Notes: generated by a model not told the origin, from the sequence alone. Counted from the stretch's first letter, positions 45,288 to 53,979 are shown. The stretch is DNA of 64,000 bases from Microbacterium sp. SS28 (GCF_022761035.1 NZ_JAKWJP010000006.1:124001-188000), one strand, 5' to 3'. Numbers and translations are program-made.

Positions 45288-45838
45288 TACTTCGACGCCT
45301 TCTCAGAGGCCTCGAGGTCCGCGAGGAAGCGGTCCACGACGCCCTGCGCCTTCTTGTCGTCGGCGAGCGACTCGCCGATGACTCCGCCGGCGAGGTCGAT
45401 CGCGAGCGTGCCGACCTCACTGCGCAGCGACACGAGCGCCGTCTGGCGCTCCGCCTCGATCTGCGAGTGCGCGGACGCCGTCAGGCGAGCGGCCTCCGAG
45501 GTGGCCGCATCCTTGGCCTCGGCGATGATCTTGCGGCCGTCCTCACGGGCGGCGTCGCGGATCTCACCGGCCTCCTTGCGGGCACCGGAGAGCTGCGCCG
45601 TGTACTCCTCGAGTGCGGCCTCGGCACGTCGCTGAGCCTCGTCGGCCTTGGCGATGTTGCCTTCGATGACTGTCGCACGCTCATCCAGCAGCTTCTTGAG
45701 GCGCGGCAGCGCGACCTTCCAGAAGATGAAGAGGATGACGACGAAGCACACCGACGACCAGATGATGTCGTACCAGGCCGGCAGAAGCGGATTGGGCGTC
45801 TCCTCTTCGGCGGCGAGTGTGACAAGAGCGTTGAGCAT
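45287..45838 (-). CDS. atpF: ATP synthase Fo subunit b
   Basis: A 183-residue peripheral-stalk subunit: one membrane helix at about residues 24-42, then a long charged coiled coil (from LPRLKKLLDERATVIEGNIA onward) that reaches delta. ATG at 45838, preceded by CAGGA. One-base overlap with atpH, 26 bases after atpE. Confidence 0.95.
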   Translation of the reverse strand: MLNALVTLAAEEETPNPLLPAWYDIIWSSVCFVVILFIFWKVALPRLKKLLDERATVIEGNIAKADEAQRRAEAALEEYTAQLSGARKEAGEIRDAAREDGRKIIAEAKDAATSEAARLTASAHSQIEAERQTALVSLRSEVGTLAIDLAGGVIGESLADDKKAQGVVDRFLADLEASEKASK

Positions 45839-45864
45839 CCTGTCTCCTTACGTCGAGAAGCGGA

Positions 45865-46101
45865 TCAGTAGCCGAAGATGAATGCGGTCGCGATGCCGAT
45901 GAAGGCGAGCGCCTCGGTGAAGGCGATACCGATCCACATCAGGACCTGCAGGCGACCGGCGAGCTCGGGCTGGCGAGCGACGCCCTCGATGGTCTTGCCC
46001 ACGACGATGCCGACGCCGATGGCGGGGCCGATCGCGGCGAGACCGTAGCCGACGGTCGCGATGCTGCCGGAGACCTCGGCGAGAACCGTAGTTGCGTCCA
46101 C
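45865..46101 (-). CDS. atpE: ATP synthase Fo subunit c
   Basis: A 78-residue two-helix proteolipid of the c-ring. The essential proton-carrying carboxylate is Glu63 (IAFTEALAFIG), and the polar loop RQPE is at 43-46. Glu and the lack of the sodium-binding ligands suggest proton coupling. ATG at 46101 behind GAAAGGAAACA. Confidence 0.97.
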   Translation of the reverse strand: MDATTVLAEVSGSIATVGYGLAAIGPAIGVGIVVGKTIEGVARQPELAGRLQVLMWIGIAFTEALAFIGIATAFIFGY

Positions 46102-46145
46102 GGGGGTGTTTCCTTTCGGTTATGGGCGGCTTGGCGCCGACCCGC

Positions 46146-46955
46146 TCAGTGCTCTTCCGCCACCGCGAGCTGGATGTAGACCGCGGTGAGGAGGGCGAAG
46201 ACGTAGGCCTGAAGGACGGCCACGAGGATTTCGAAGAGTGTGAAGGCGAAGCCGAACGCGAGACTGCCGGCGGCGAGGATCGACCACCAGCCCCCCATCG
46301 TGAGGAGGAAGAACGAGGTCGCCGAGAAGAACAGGACGAGCAGCAGGTGGCCGACCATCATGTTCATGAGGAGTCGGAGCGTCAGCGTGATCGGCCGGAT
46401 GATGAACGTCGAGATGAACTCGATGGGCGTCACGATGAAGTAGATCGGCCACGGGACGCCGGCCGGGAAGAGCGAGTTCTTCAGGAACTTCCCGGGGCTC
46501 TTCTTCAGACCCGCGTAGATGAAGGTCACGTAGCTCACGACGGCCAGCGTCAGCGGGACTGCGATGATCGCGGTGCCCGCGATGTTCAGGAACGGGATGA
46601 CTCCCGTGATGTTCATGAACAGGATCATGAAGAACATCGTCGTGAGGATCGGCAGGAACCGGTCCCCGTCCTTCTTGCCGAGCAGGTCGTGCGCGATGTT
46701 CGTCCGGACGAATCCGAGTCCCATCTCGACGAGGCTCTGGAAGCGGCCGGGGATGACCGTCATCTTGCGGGTCCCGAGCCAGAAGACCAGCACGACGGCG
46801 ATCGTCGCGAGGATCTGGATCAGGTGGATCCGCGTGATGGGGACTCCGAGGACGGTCGTGATGACGTCCGGGAAGAACTCATTGATCGAGGGGGCGTGAA
46901 ATTCGCCCCCGTCTTCGGCGGTGGGGGCGATCAGTGTCGCAGCTTGAGTAAACAG
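46146..46955 (-). CDS. atpB: ATP synthase Fo subunit a, probable CTG start
   Basis: A 269-residue proton-channel subunit. The essential Arg lies in TLTLRLLMNMMVGHLLL and the EFISTFIIRP helix is typical. No ATG, GTG or TTG precedes the first membrane helix in frame: the nearest GTG (46793) lies inside helix 1. The frame upstream reads LFTQAATLIAPTAEDGGEFH, then HAPSINEFFP, a plausible subunit-a N-terminus, and its CTG codon at 46955 has GGAG six bases upstream. A CTG start is therefore proposed. The frame is closed upstream by TGA near 47015. Confidence 0.85.
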   Translation of the reverse strand: MFTQAATLIAPTAEDGGEFHAPSINEFFPDVITTVLGVPITRIHLIQILATIAVVLVFWLGTRKMTVIPGRFQSLVEMGLGFVRTNIAHDLLGKKDGDRFLPILTTMFFMILFMNITGVIPFLNIAGTAIIAVPLTLAVVSYVTFIYAGLKKSPGKFLKNSLFPAGVPWPIYFIVTPIEFISTFIIRPITLTLRLLMNMMVGHLLLVLFFSATSFFLLTMGGWWSILAAGSLAFGFAFTLFEILVAVLQAYVFALLTAVYIQLAVAEEH

Positions 46956-47101
46956 CGCTGGCTCCAGCTTCGGGGCATCGGCGTGAACCGTTGCGACGAT
47001 GGTCGATGAGCGTCACTCCGCAAGAGTGCTCACATGATGCGAGCGGGCGGGCGCAGGACAACCCTACCAAACTCGGGAGCCTCCTGAATCCGCACTGAGT
47101 G

Positions 47102-47584
47102 TCAGCTGAGTGTGTGGTCGGACCGCTCGCCCTCTTCGGGGTCGGTCGGAAGCTCGACATCGCTCACATGCGGCACCCGCATGCGCAGCAGGACCACGAC
47201 GTCCACGACGAGCGAGGCGATGACGCTCGCGACGAGCGAGAGGAAGAAGACGGTGGGCTCGATCCACGGCTGTCCGCGCAGCACGACGAGGGCCACGATG
47301 AACACGACGAACTTGAGGATCCAGCCGCCCAGGACGACGCCGAAGAAGATCGGCACGTAGAGATCGTCGCCGTACCAGCGGTTGGCGATCAGGATGCTGA
47401 GTCCTGTGATCGCCAGGAAGACCGCCGCGACCAGGACGCCGGCCAGGCCGCTCCATAGACCCGTCTGGCCCGCGACGAGGTACCCGATGACGGCGGCGGC
47501 GACCGCGAGGACTCCCGTCACCACGCCCGCCCACAGGAGGGTCGTGCGCAGGATCGGGGTGCTCGAGACGGGGCTGGGGCTCAT
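47102..47584 (-). CDS. AtpI-like membrane protein preceding the ATP synthase operon
   Basis: A 160-residue protein with four predicted membrane helices (about 14-34, 42-62, 78-97 and 108-130) in the place of atpI, which assists c-ring assembly in some bacteria. Sequence identity to AtpI proteins is weak at best, so the call rests on position and topology. ATG at 47584 overlaps the wecA stop by four bases (ATGA). A 146-base gap separates it from atpB. Confidence 0.72.
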   Translation of the reverse strand: MSPSPVSSTPILRTTLLWAGVVTGVLAVAAAVIGYLVAGQTGLWSGLAGVLVAAVFLAITGLSILIANRWYGDDLYVPIFFGVVLGGWILKFVVFIVALVVLRGQPWIEPTVFFLSLVASVIASLVVDVVVLLRMRVPHVSDVELPTDPEEGERSDHTLS

Positions 47585-48732
47585 GGAGCGCTCTCCAGTG
47601 CGGGTCGGGGCGCCGGACGGCGCGAGGGCAGGAAGGTCACGACGAGGCATGCGGCGACGCCCAGAGCGACGTAGGCGACTCCGGGGAGGTAGTCCCCCGG
47701 CCATCCACTCGTCGTCCCGATGTACATCAGCAGCACGCCGAGTCCGAAGATCGCGGTCCACGCGTAGAAGATCAGCACGGCGCCGCGGTCGCTGTGGCCC
47801 ATGTCGAGCATGCGGTGGTGCAGGTGCTTGCGGTCGGGCGAGAACGGCGACTTCCCGGCGCGCATGCGCCGGATGACGGCGAGACCGAAGTCCAACAGCG
47901 GCAGCAGGACGACGACGACGGGCAGCAGGATCGGGATGAAGGCACCGAGCAGCTGCGAGCGGCCGAAGTCCTCGGGGTCGAGGACGGAGGGGTCGAGCTG
48001 GCCCGTGATCGCGATGGCCGAGCACGCCATGAGCAGGCCGACCATGAGGGCGCCGGCATCGCCCATGAAGAGCTTGGCGGGATTCCAGTTGAGCGGGAGG
48101 AACCCGAGGCACGCGCCGATGATGACGGCGGCGATGAAGGTCGCGAGCGAGAAGTTGCTCGCCGCGAAGTCCCGCGACAGCATGTACGAGTAGGCGAAGA
48201 AGACGCTGTTCGCGATGAGGCACACACCCGCGACGAGCCCGTCCAGACCGTCGATGAAGTTGACGGCGTTCATGACGATCACGATCGAGAAGACGGTGAG
48301 CGCGAAGCTCACGGGCCCGGAGCCGACGATGAGCCCGCCGATCGGCAGCGAGTAGATCTGCAGCTCGCCGAACCACGCGATGATCCCGGCCGCGAGGAAC
48401 TGGGCGCCGAGCTTGACGAACCAGTCGAGGTCCCACAGGTCGTCCGCGATGCCGACGAGCACGATGACGACGGTCGCCGCGAGGATCGCGTAGACGGGCC
48501 GCGGGTCGGCCCAGAAGATCTCGAAGAAGGGATTGGCGGCCGAGACGCCGATCGCCGCGACGACGCCGAAGAACATCGCGATGCCGCCCAGGCGCGGCGT
48601 CGGCGTCTTGTGGACGTCGCGTTCGCGGATGCCCGGGTAGAGCTTGTACTTCATGCTCAGCCGCCAGACGGCCCAGGCCAGCACGAAGGTCACGATCGCC
48701 GTGAACAGGATCGTGAAGACGTACTGCTTCAC
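47581..48732 (-). CDS. wecA: Undecaprenyl-phosphate GlcNAc-1-phosphate transferase (WecA/TagO/MraY family)
   Basis: A 383-residue polyprenyl-phosphate glycosyl-1-phosphate transferase with about eleven helices. Family motifs: ADDLWDLDW (catalytic Asp), NFIDGLDGLVAG, FMGDAGALMVG and RKHLHHRMLDMGH. It would start lipid-linked wall polymer synthesis. GTG at 48732 overlaps the stop of sua5 by four bases (GTGA), and its own stop overlaps the atpI-like gene, so the genes are coupled. Not MraY itself, which lies in the dcw cluster. Confidence 0.9.
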   Translation of the reverse strand: MKQYVFTILFTAIVTFVLAWAVWRLSMKYKLYPGIRERDVHKTPTPRLGGIAMFFGVVAAIGVSAANPFFEIFWADPRPVYAILAATVVIVLVGIADDLWDLDWFVKLGAQFLAAGIIAWFGELQIYSLPIGGLIVGSGPVSFALTVFSIVIVMNAVNFIDGLDGLVAGVCLIANSVFFAYSYMLSRDFAASNFSLATFIAAVIIGACLGFLPLNWNPAKLFMGDAGALMVGLLMACSAIAITGQLDPSVLDPEDFGRSQLLGAFIPILLPVVVVLLPLLDFGLAVIRRMRAGKSPFSPDRKHLHHRMLDMGHSDRGAVLIFYAWTAIFGLGVLLMYIGTTSGWPGDYLPGVAYVALGVAACLVVTFLPSRRPAPRPALESAP

Positions 48733-49532
48733 GCGCCGCCGCCGTGCGGCCGCGACCCGGCGTCCTGCGGGTCGGGGGCGTCCGTGTCAGGAGCGTCGGC
48801 CTCGACGGGCGCCTCCTCCGCCGCACCGGCGGGCTCGGGGCCGGCGGGCTCCGCGCCGGCGGGCACGGTGCCGTCGTCGAGCAGGTCGCCGAGCACCTCC
48901 CGCAGCCGCGCGAGGTCGATCGCGCCCTCCCGCAGCACCCGCACGCGCGGGTCGGCGCCGCCCACGAGGCTCGTCGCGTCGACGATGGTCGAGGCGACCC
49001 CCGTCTGCGACGATCCGCCGTCCAGGTAGACGCCCACGGAGTCGCCGAGCATGTCGCGCGCATCCTCGATGCGCACCGCCGCGGGCCTGCCCGTGAGGTT
49101 GGCGCTCGAGACGGCGAGCGGGCCCGTCTCCTCGAGCAGCTCGAGCGCGATGCGGTGGTCCGGCATCCGGACGGCGACCGTGCCGCGCGTCTCGCCGAGG
49201 TCCCACGACAGCGACGGCTGCGCAGGCAGCACGATCGTGAGGCCGCCCGGCCAGAACGCCTCGACGAGTCGCTCGACGGGCTCGGGGACCTCTGCCACGA
49301 GGGCGCGCAGCGTCGTGAGACCGGCTACCAGGACGGGCGGCGGCGACTGGCGATCGCGCCCCTTGGCGTCGAGCAGGCGCTGGACCGCGCTCGCGCTGAA
49401 GGCGTCGGCGGCGACGCCGTACACGGTGTCGGTGGGGATGACGACGAGCTCGCCGCGGCCGATCGCCTGGCGTGCCTGACGCATGCCGGGGAGGAGCTGG
49501 GCCTCGTCGCGGCAATCGAAGACGGAGGACAT
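48729..49532 (-). CDS. tsaC: L-threonylcarbamoyladenylate synthase (Sua5/YwlC/YrdC)
   Basis: A 267-residue Sua5/YrdC-domain enzyme that makes threonylcarbamoyl-AMP for the t6A modification at tRNA position 37. The domain fills residues 10-205: VVIPTDTVYGVAAD, FWPGGLTIVLPAQ, VAVRMPDH and PLAVSSANLTGRPA. An acidic, Ala/Glu/Pro-rich tail of about 60 residues follows instead of a Sua5 domain. ATG at 49532. It follows prmC by 59 bases and is coupled to wecA. Confidence 0.93.
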   Translation of the reverse strand: MSSVFDCRDEAQLLPGMRQARQAIGRGELVVIPTDTVYGVAADAFSASAVQRLLDAKGRDRQSPPPVLVAGLTTLRALVAEVPEPVERLVEAFWPGGLTIVLPAQPSLSWDLGETRGTVAVRMPDHRIALELLEETGPLAVSSANLTGRPAAVRIEDARDMLGDSVGVYLDGGSSQTGVASTIVDATSLVGGADPRVRVLREGAIDLARLREVLGDLLDDGTVPAGAEPAGPEPAGAAEEAPVEADAPDTDAPDPQDAGSRPHGGGA

Positions 49533-49591
49533 GTCGAATCCAGTCTATCGGCGCGGTCCGCGGCGACCCGTCTGGTGGGATCCGGGTCGCG

Positions 49592-50476
49592 TCACGGCCG
49601 GACGGCGGTGGTCGCGCGATCACGCAGCGTGAGGTCGGGATGCGTCGCGGCTGCGCGCCATCCGTCCGCCGTCAGGAGGTCGCGGATGGGCTCGCCCTGC
49701 CACTCGCCGTGCTCGATCACGAGGGTGCCGCCCGGGTGCAGCAGCCGCATGCCGACGCGGCTCAGCACGCGCACGACATCGAGGCCGTCCTCCCCGCCGT
49801 ACAGCGCCGCCGGCGGGTCGAACAGGCGCACCTCGGGATCGCGCGGGATCGCGGCATCCGGAACATACGGCGGATTGGAGACGACGACCGACACCGTCCC
49901 GTCGAGCTCGGGGAACGCGTGCTCGAGGTCTACGAAGGCGAGGCGCGCGTTCGCGGCTCCGACGGCGCGGAAGTTCTCCGCGGTCCACACGAAGGCGTCG
50001 ACCGAGTTCTCGGCGGCGTGCACCTGCGCGTGCGGCACCTCGGTCGCGAGGGCGAGGGCGATGGCGCCGCTCCCCGTTCCGAGGTCGACGGCGATGGGAG
50101 AAGGGGATGCCGCTGCCGTGAGCGCATCGATCGCGAACTGCGCCACGACCTCGGTCTCGGGGCGCGGGACGAAGACGCCCGGTCCCACCCGGAGCTCGAG
50201 GTGGCGGAAGGGCGCCGTGCCCGTGATGTGCTGCAGGGGCTCGCGCGTCGCGCGGCGCTGGACGAGACCCGCGAGCCGTGCCGCGGTCTCGTCGTCGATG
50301 TCGTCGCCGCGGATGCCTGCGGCCTGGACGGCGCCGCGGCTGACGCCGAGGGCGTGCGCGACGAGGAGCTCGGCGTCGACGCCCGGATCGGAGACGCCGG
50401 CGCGGGCCAGCTGCTCGGTCGCGAGGCGGATCAGGAGAGCGAGGGAGTGGGGGGCGGGCGCCGCTGCAGGTTCCAT
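49592..50476 (-). CDS. prmC: Release factor glutamine methyltransferase PrmC
   Basis: A 294-residue SAM-dependent methyltransferase that modifies the GGQ Gln of RF1 and RF2. It has the N-terminal helical domain and a Rossmann domain with VDLGTGSGAIALALA near 120 and the catalytic NPPYVP near 190. ATG at 50476. prmC normally follows prfA directly; here a 4-kb insertion with cysK, cysE and two small genes separates them, and prmC has its own -10 box. Confidence 0.93.
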   Translation of the reverse strand: MEPAAAPAPHSLALLIRLATEQLARAGVSDPGVDAELLVAHALGVSRGAVQAAGIRGDDIDDETAARLAGLVQRRATREPLQHITGTAPFRHLELRVGPGVFVPRPETEVVAQFAIDALTAAASPSPIAVDLGTGSGAIALALATEVPHAQVHAAENSVDAFVWTAENFRAVGAANARLAFVDLEHAFPELDGTVSVVVSNPPYVPDAAIPRDPEVRLFDPPAALYGGEDGLDVVRVLSRVGMRLLHPGGTLVIEHGEWQGEPIRDLLTADGWRAAATHPDLTLRDRATTAVRP

Positions 50477-50487
50477 GAGCGCCGTCC

Positions 50488-50493
50488 AGCCTA
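50488..50493 (-). promoter_or_regulatory. -10 box TAGGCT of prmC
   Basis: TAGGCT on the minus strand ends 11 bases before the ATG at 50476, giving a very short 5' leader. It would give prmC an independent promoter now that it is separated from prfA. Confidence 0.4.
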
Positions 50494-50707
50494 CGCACCC
50501 GGCCGGGCCCGCTGGAATCGGCCGCACCCGCAGCGGGCCGCGGAGAGAGCGAGGCATCCCGGTCATCTCCCTGCTCCAGCGCGGAGGCGGCAAGCGCCCT
50601 CGTCACACGCCGTAATGCGCGGGAAGCGCTCCCTTAGGCTGAGCAACGTTCTGATCACCCGGCGCCGCTGATCGCCCGGGGAAACCTGCTCACCCGAAAG
50701 GCACGCC

Positions 50708-51646
50708 ATGCCCGGCATCCACTCCGACATCACGAGCGCGTTCGGCAACACGCCGCTCGTCCGCCTCAACCGTCTGACCGAGGGCCTCCCGGGAACGGTG
50801 CTGGTCAAGCTCGAGTTCTACAACCCCGCGTCCAGCGTCAAGGACCGGCTGGGGATCGCGATCGTCGACGCGGCAGAGGAGTCGGGACAGCTCCAGCCCG
50901 GCGGGACGATCGTCGAGGCAACCAGCGGCAACACCGGCATCGCGCTGGCGATGGTCGGAGCGGCACGCGGCTACAAGGTCGTGCTGGCGATGCCCTCGTC
51001 GATGTCGATCGAGCGCCGGCTGCTGCTGAAGGCCTACGGCGCCGAGCTCGTGCTCACCGACCCGGCCGGCGGCATGAAGGGGGCTGTCGCGAAGGCCGAG
51101 GAACTCGTCGCCGAGATTCCGGGCGCTGTGCTCGCGCGCCAGTTCGAGAACGAGGCGAACCCCGCGATCCACCGCAAGACGACAGCCGAGGAGATCCTGA
51201 GCGACACCGACGGCGAGATCGGCTACTTCGTCGCGGGCATCGGCACGGGCGGCACCATCACGGGCGTCGGTCAGGTGCTCAAGGAGCGTGCACCTGACGC
51301 GAAGGTCGTGGCCGTCGAGCCCGCCGATTCGCCCCTGCTCACGAAGGGCACCCCGGGGCCCCACAAGATCCAGGGCATCGGGCCGAACTTCATCCCCGCG
51401 ATCCTCGACCAGGACGTCATCGACGAGGTCGTCGACGTCGAGCTGGACGACGCTCTGCGCGTGGCCCGCGAAGTCGGCGTGAAGGAGGGCATCCTCGTCG
51501 GCATCTCGAGCGGCGCAGCCATCTGGGCCGCGCTTCAGGTCGCGGCGCGGCCCGAGGCGGCCGGGAAGAACATCGTGGTGATCGTGCCGTCCTTCGGTGA
51601 GCGCTACCTGTCGACCCTCCTCTTCGAGGATCTGCGCGAAGATTGA
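50708..51646 (+). CDS. cysK: Cysteine synthase A (O-acetylserine sulfhydrylase), first copy
   Basis: A 312-residue PLP enzyme that makes cysteine from O-acetylserine and sulfide. Lys45 in SSVKDRLG binds PLP; EATSGNTGIAL (70-80) and the GIGTGGTITGVGQ phosphate loop are present, as is SSGAAIWAA near the end. The start is ATG at 50708 behind CGAAAGG. It is followed by a strong hairpin, then a second near-identical cysK and cysE on the same strand. Confidence 0.95.
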   Translation: MPGIHSDITSAFGNTPLVRLNRLTEGLPGTVLVKLEFYNPASSVKDRLGIAIVDAAEESGQLQPGGTIVEATSGNTGIALAMVGAARGYKVVLAMPSSMSIERRLLLKAYGAELVLTDPAGGMKGAVAKAEELVAEIPGAVLARQFENEANPAIHRKTTAEEILSDTDGEIGYFVAGIGTGGTITGVGQVLKERAPDAKVVAVEPADSPLLTKGTPGPHKIQGIGPNFIPAILDQDVIDEVVDVELDDALRVAREVGVKEGILVGISSGAAIWAALQVAARPEAAGKNIVVIVPSFGERYLSTLLFEDLRED

Positions 51647-51652
51647 CACGTC

Positions 51653-51701
51653 ACGACGGCGCGCCGGCCTCCGACCCGTTCGGGCGCCGGCGCGCCGTCG
51701 T
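51653..51701 (+). terminator. Strong hairpin between the two cysK genes
   Basis: A 16-bp perfect stem (51653-51668 with 51686-51701) flanks a 17-base loop that can form a further four-pair stem. A T-rich stretch (CTTCTCT) follows. It begins seven bases after the first cysK stop and looks like an intrinsic terminator. Confidence 0.8.
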
Positions 51702-51734
51702 CTTCTCTGACCGCACGAGCCTGGGAGCATCCTC

Positions 51735-52688
51735 TTGCCCGGTATTCATTCCGACATCACGACGGCGTTCGGCGACACCCCGCTCGTCCGGCTCAACCGG
51801 CTGACGGAGGGCCTCGCCGCCGAGGTCCTCGTCAAGCTCGAGTTCTACAACCCGGGATCGAGCGTCAAGGACCGTCTCGGCGTCGCCCTCGTCGCGGCGG
51901 CGGAAGCGTCCGGCGAGCTGAAGCCCGGAGGCACGATCGTCGAGTCGACGAGCGGCAACACCGGCATCGCTCTCGCGCTCATCGGCGCCGCGCGCGGCTA
52001 CAAGGTGATCCTCACGATGCCCGCCTCGATGTCGAAGGAGCGGCGGACGCTGCTCAAGGCGTACGGCGCCGAGCTCGTCCTGACCGATCCGTACAAGGGC
52101 ATGACCGAGGCGGTCGAGACGGCCAAGCGCATCGTGGCCGAGACACCCGGCGCCGTGCTCGCGCGCCAGTTCGACCACCCCGCCAATCCCGAGATCCACC
52201 GCCGCACGACGGCCGAGGAGATCTGGCGCGACACGGAAGGCCGCGTCGACTGGTTCGTCGCCGGCTCAGGCACGGGCGGCACGATCACGGGGGTCGGCCA
52301 GGTGCTCAAGGAGCGCAACCCCGACGTGCGGGTCGCGCTCGTGGAGCCTGCAGACTCCCCCGTCCTGACCGAGGGCCGCGCGGGCGGTCACCGCATCCAG
52401 GGCATCGGCCCCAACTTCGTGCCCGAGGTGCTCGACCGCTCCGTCGTCGACGAGATCTTCGACGTCCAGTTCGACGACGCGATCCGCGTCGCTCGCGAAC
52501 TGGCGACGCGCGAAGGCATCCTCGCCGGCATGTCGGCCGGCGCCGCTGTGTGGAGCGCCCTGCAGATCGCAGCCCGCCCGGAGGCGGCGGGGAAGCGCAT
52601 CGTCGTGATCATCCCGGATGCCGGCGAGCGCTACCTGTCGACCGCGCTCTACGAGCACCTGCGCGACCCCGAGGAGGCGAAGGCATGA
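51735..52688 (+). CDS. cysK: Cysteine synthase A, second tandem copy
   Basis: A 317-residue paralogue of the preceding gene, identical at most positions by eye, with the same PLP lysine (SSVKDRLG), ESTSGNTGIAL and GSGTGGTITGVGQ. It starts with TTG at 51735, with GGGAG seven bases upstream; no ATG or GTG lies in a suitable place. Its stop overlaps cysE by four bases (ATGA). It is therefore the copy translationally coupled to serine acetyltransferase, which is its usual partner in the cysteine synthase complex. The C-terminus ends in EEAKA instead of LRED. Confidence 0.93.
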   Translation: MPGIHSDITTAFGDTPLVRLNRLTEGLAAEVLVKLEFYNPGSSVKDRLGVALVAAAEASGELKPGGTIVESTSGNTGIALALIGAARGYKVILTMPASMSKERRTLLKAYGAELVLTDPYKGMTEAVETAKRIVAETPGAVLARQFDHPANPEIHRRTTAEEIWRDTEGRVDWFVAGSGTGGTITGVGQVLKERNPDVRVALVEPADSPVLTEGRAGGHRIQGIGPNFVPEVLDRSVVDEIFDVQFDDAIRVARELATREGILAGMSAGAAVWSALQIAARPEAAGKRIVVIIPDAGERYLSTALYEHLRDPEEAKA

Positions 52689-53278
52689 CCGGCGAGTCCC
52701 CCTCGATCGTCCGCGCCGTCGCGCGCGTGCGCGAAGACCTCGTCGCGGCCAAGCTCCGCGACCCCGCCGCGCGCAGCGCTGTCGAGATCTCGCTCCTCTA
52801 CCCCGGGCTGCACGCGATCTGGGCGCACCGCGTCGACCACTGGCTCTGGCAGCGCGGATTCCGCTTCCTCGCGCGCGCGGGATCCCAGATCACGCGGTGG
52901 CTCACGGGCATCGAGATCCACCCCGGCGCCACGATCGGACGCCGCTTCTTCATCGACCACGGCATGGGCGTCGTGATCGGCGAGACGGCCGAGGTCGGCG
53001 ACGACGTCATGCTTTACCACGGCGTCACGCTCGGCGGCCGCACGCGCGACGGCGGGAAGCGCCACCCCACGATCGGCGACGGCGTCGCGGTCGGCGCAGG
53101 CGCCAAGGTGCTCGGCCCCATCACGATCGGAGCGGGCTCGGTCATCGGCGCGAACGCCGTCGTGACGAAGGACGCGCCGGCCGACAGCGTCCTCGTGGGA
53201 GTCCCCGCGAAGCCGCGGTCGCGTCGCGTCGGCGACGATACCCGAGCCCTGCTGACGGTCCCCGAGTACCACATTTGA
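52685..53278 (+). CDS. cysE: Serine O-acetyltransferase
   Basis: A 197-residue short-type CysE that makes O-acetylserine from serine and acetyl-CoA. The left-handed beta-helix hexapeptide region runs from about GIEIHPGATIGRRFF to the C-terminus; the catalytic His segment IDHGMGVVIGETAEVGDDV and GVTLGGRTRDGGKRHP are intact. The protein ends in EYHI, a C-terminal Ile of the kind that docks into the CysK active site. ATG at 52685 overlaps the second cysK stop. Closed by a hairpin. Confidence 0.95.
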   Translation: MTGESPSIVRAVARVREDLVAAKLRDPAARSAVEISLLYPGLHAIWAHRVDHWLWQRGFRFLARAGSQITRWLTGIEIHPGATIGRRFFIDHGMGVVIGETAEVGDDVMLYHGVTLGGRTRDGGKRHPTIGDGVAVGAGAKVLGPITIGAGSVIGANAVVTKDAPADSVLVGVPAKPRSRRVGDDTRALLTVPEYHI

Positions 53279-53280
53279 CG

Positions 53281-53323
53281 CGTGCCGGATAAATGCGAGC
53301 AAAGCCCGCGTTTATGCGGCACG
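53281..53323 (+). terminator. Hairpin at the end of the cys operon
   Basis: Two 17-base arms (53281-53297 and 53307-53323) pair with two mismatches around a nine-base loop, starting right after the cysE stop. It lacks a U-tract. Confidence 0.65.
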
Positions 53324-53329
53324 GGTCAA

Positions 53330-53368
53330 GGTTGAGTAGGCCGCGCGGAGCGCGCCCGTATCGAAACC
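53330..53368. repeat. Possible extragenic palindromic repeat, GGTTGAGTAG...ATCGAAACC type
   Basis: A 39-base element starts GGTTGAGTAGG and ends CGTATCGAAACC, with a GC-rich palindromic middle (GCGCGGAGCGCGC). It resembles the REP-like elements I know from intergenic regions of Microbacteriaceae. Only one copy is in this window, so repetition cannot be shown here. Confidence 0.45.
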
Positions 53369-53411
53369 CCAGCGACATCGCGGCGCGGGATGCCTCGGCC
53401 GCGGCACCCCG

Positions 53412-53957
53412 TCACCCCAGTGTTGCGAGCCACGCGTCCACGGCGCGCTGACTCTGCAGGCGCAGTACGGGCCACCCCTCGCCGACGTAGGCGAGCATGT
53501 GCTCACGCGTGGGGGCGTGCTGCGTCCACGACCACAGCATGATGTTGGTGTCGGGATCCCGCGAGAGCCACGTCGACGGGCGCTCACGGTTGCCGTGCCA
53601 CAGCTCACGGCGCAGGACGCCGCGTCCCAGCGTGCGCGAGACGACCCGGCGCATGACGATCGAGCGCGGGTGATCGAGCCAGACCACGAGGTCTCCCCCG
53701 CCCGGGGTGCCGGGATCCAGCATCCCGTTCAGGCGCGAGTGCCAGTTGCCGTCGATGACCCAGCCCTCGGGATGCGCGGCGACGAACTCCCGAACGAGCT
53801 CGCGGGCTTCGTCCAGGTCGCGGAAGGTCCAGTCGGCGCCCCAGAAGACGGCGTCCAGTTCGAGGCGCGCGAGTCCGGACCGGGCGGCGATCTGCGACGC
53901 GAGCCTCGACTTGCCCGAGCCCGAGACGCCCACGACCCGGATGCGGCGCGGGATCAC
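53412..53957 (-). CDS. P-loop nucleoside kinase-like protein (adenylate kinase/FlaR-like)
   Basis: A 181-residue P-loop NTPase of the group annotated as topology modulation protein or shikimate/adenylate kinase-like. The Walker A is GVSGSGKS (residues 10-17); RLELDAVFWGADW (about 30-42), VIDGNWHSRL and VVWLDHPRSIVMRRVV follow. Substrate unknown. GTG at 53957 with AAGGA upstream. It faces the cys genes tail to tail and follows a small membrane-protein gene on the same strand. Confidence 0.8.
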   Translation of the reverse strand: MIPRRIRVVGVSGSGKSRLASQIAARSGLARLELDAVFWGADWTFRDLDEARELVREFVAAHPEGWVIDGNWHSRLNGMLDPGTPGGGDLVVWLDHPRSIVMRRVVSRTLGRGVLRRELWHGNRERPSTWLSRDPDTNIMLWSWTQHAPTREHMLAYVGEGWPVLRLQSQRAVDAWLATLG

Positions 53958-53979
53958 GGCATCCGTCCTTCGACAGTCG

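Noticed and set aside
51735..52688. Cystathionine beta-synthase for the second CysK paralogue
   Set aside because: It lacks the extra C-terminal CBS domains, is nearly the same as the first CysK and is coupled to cysE.
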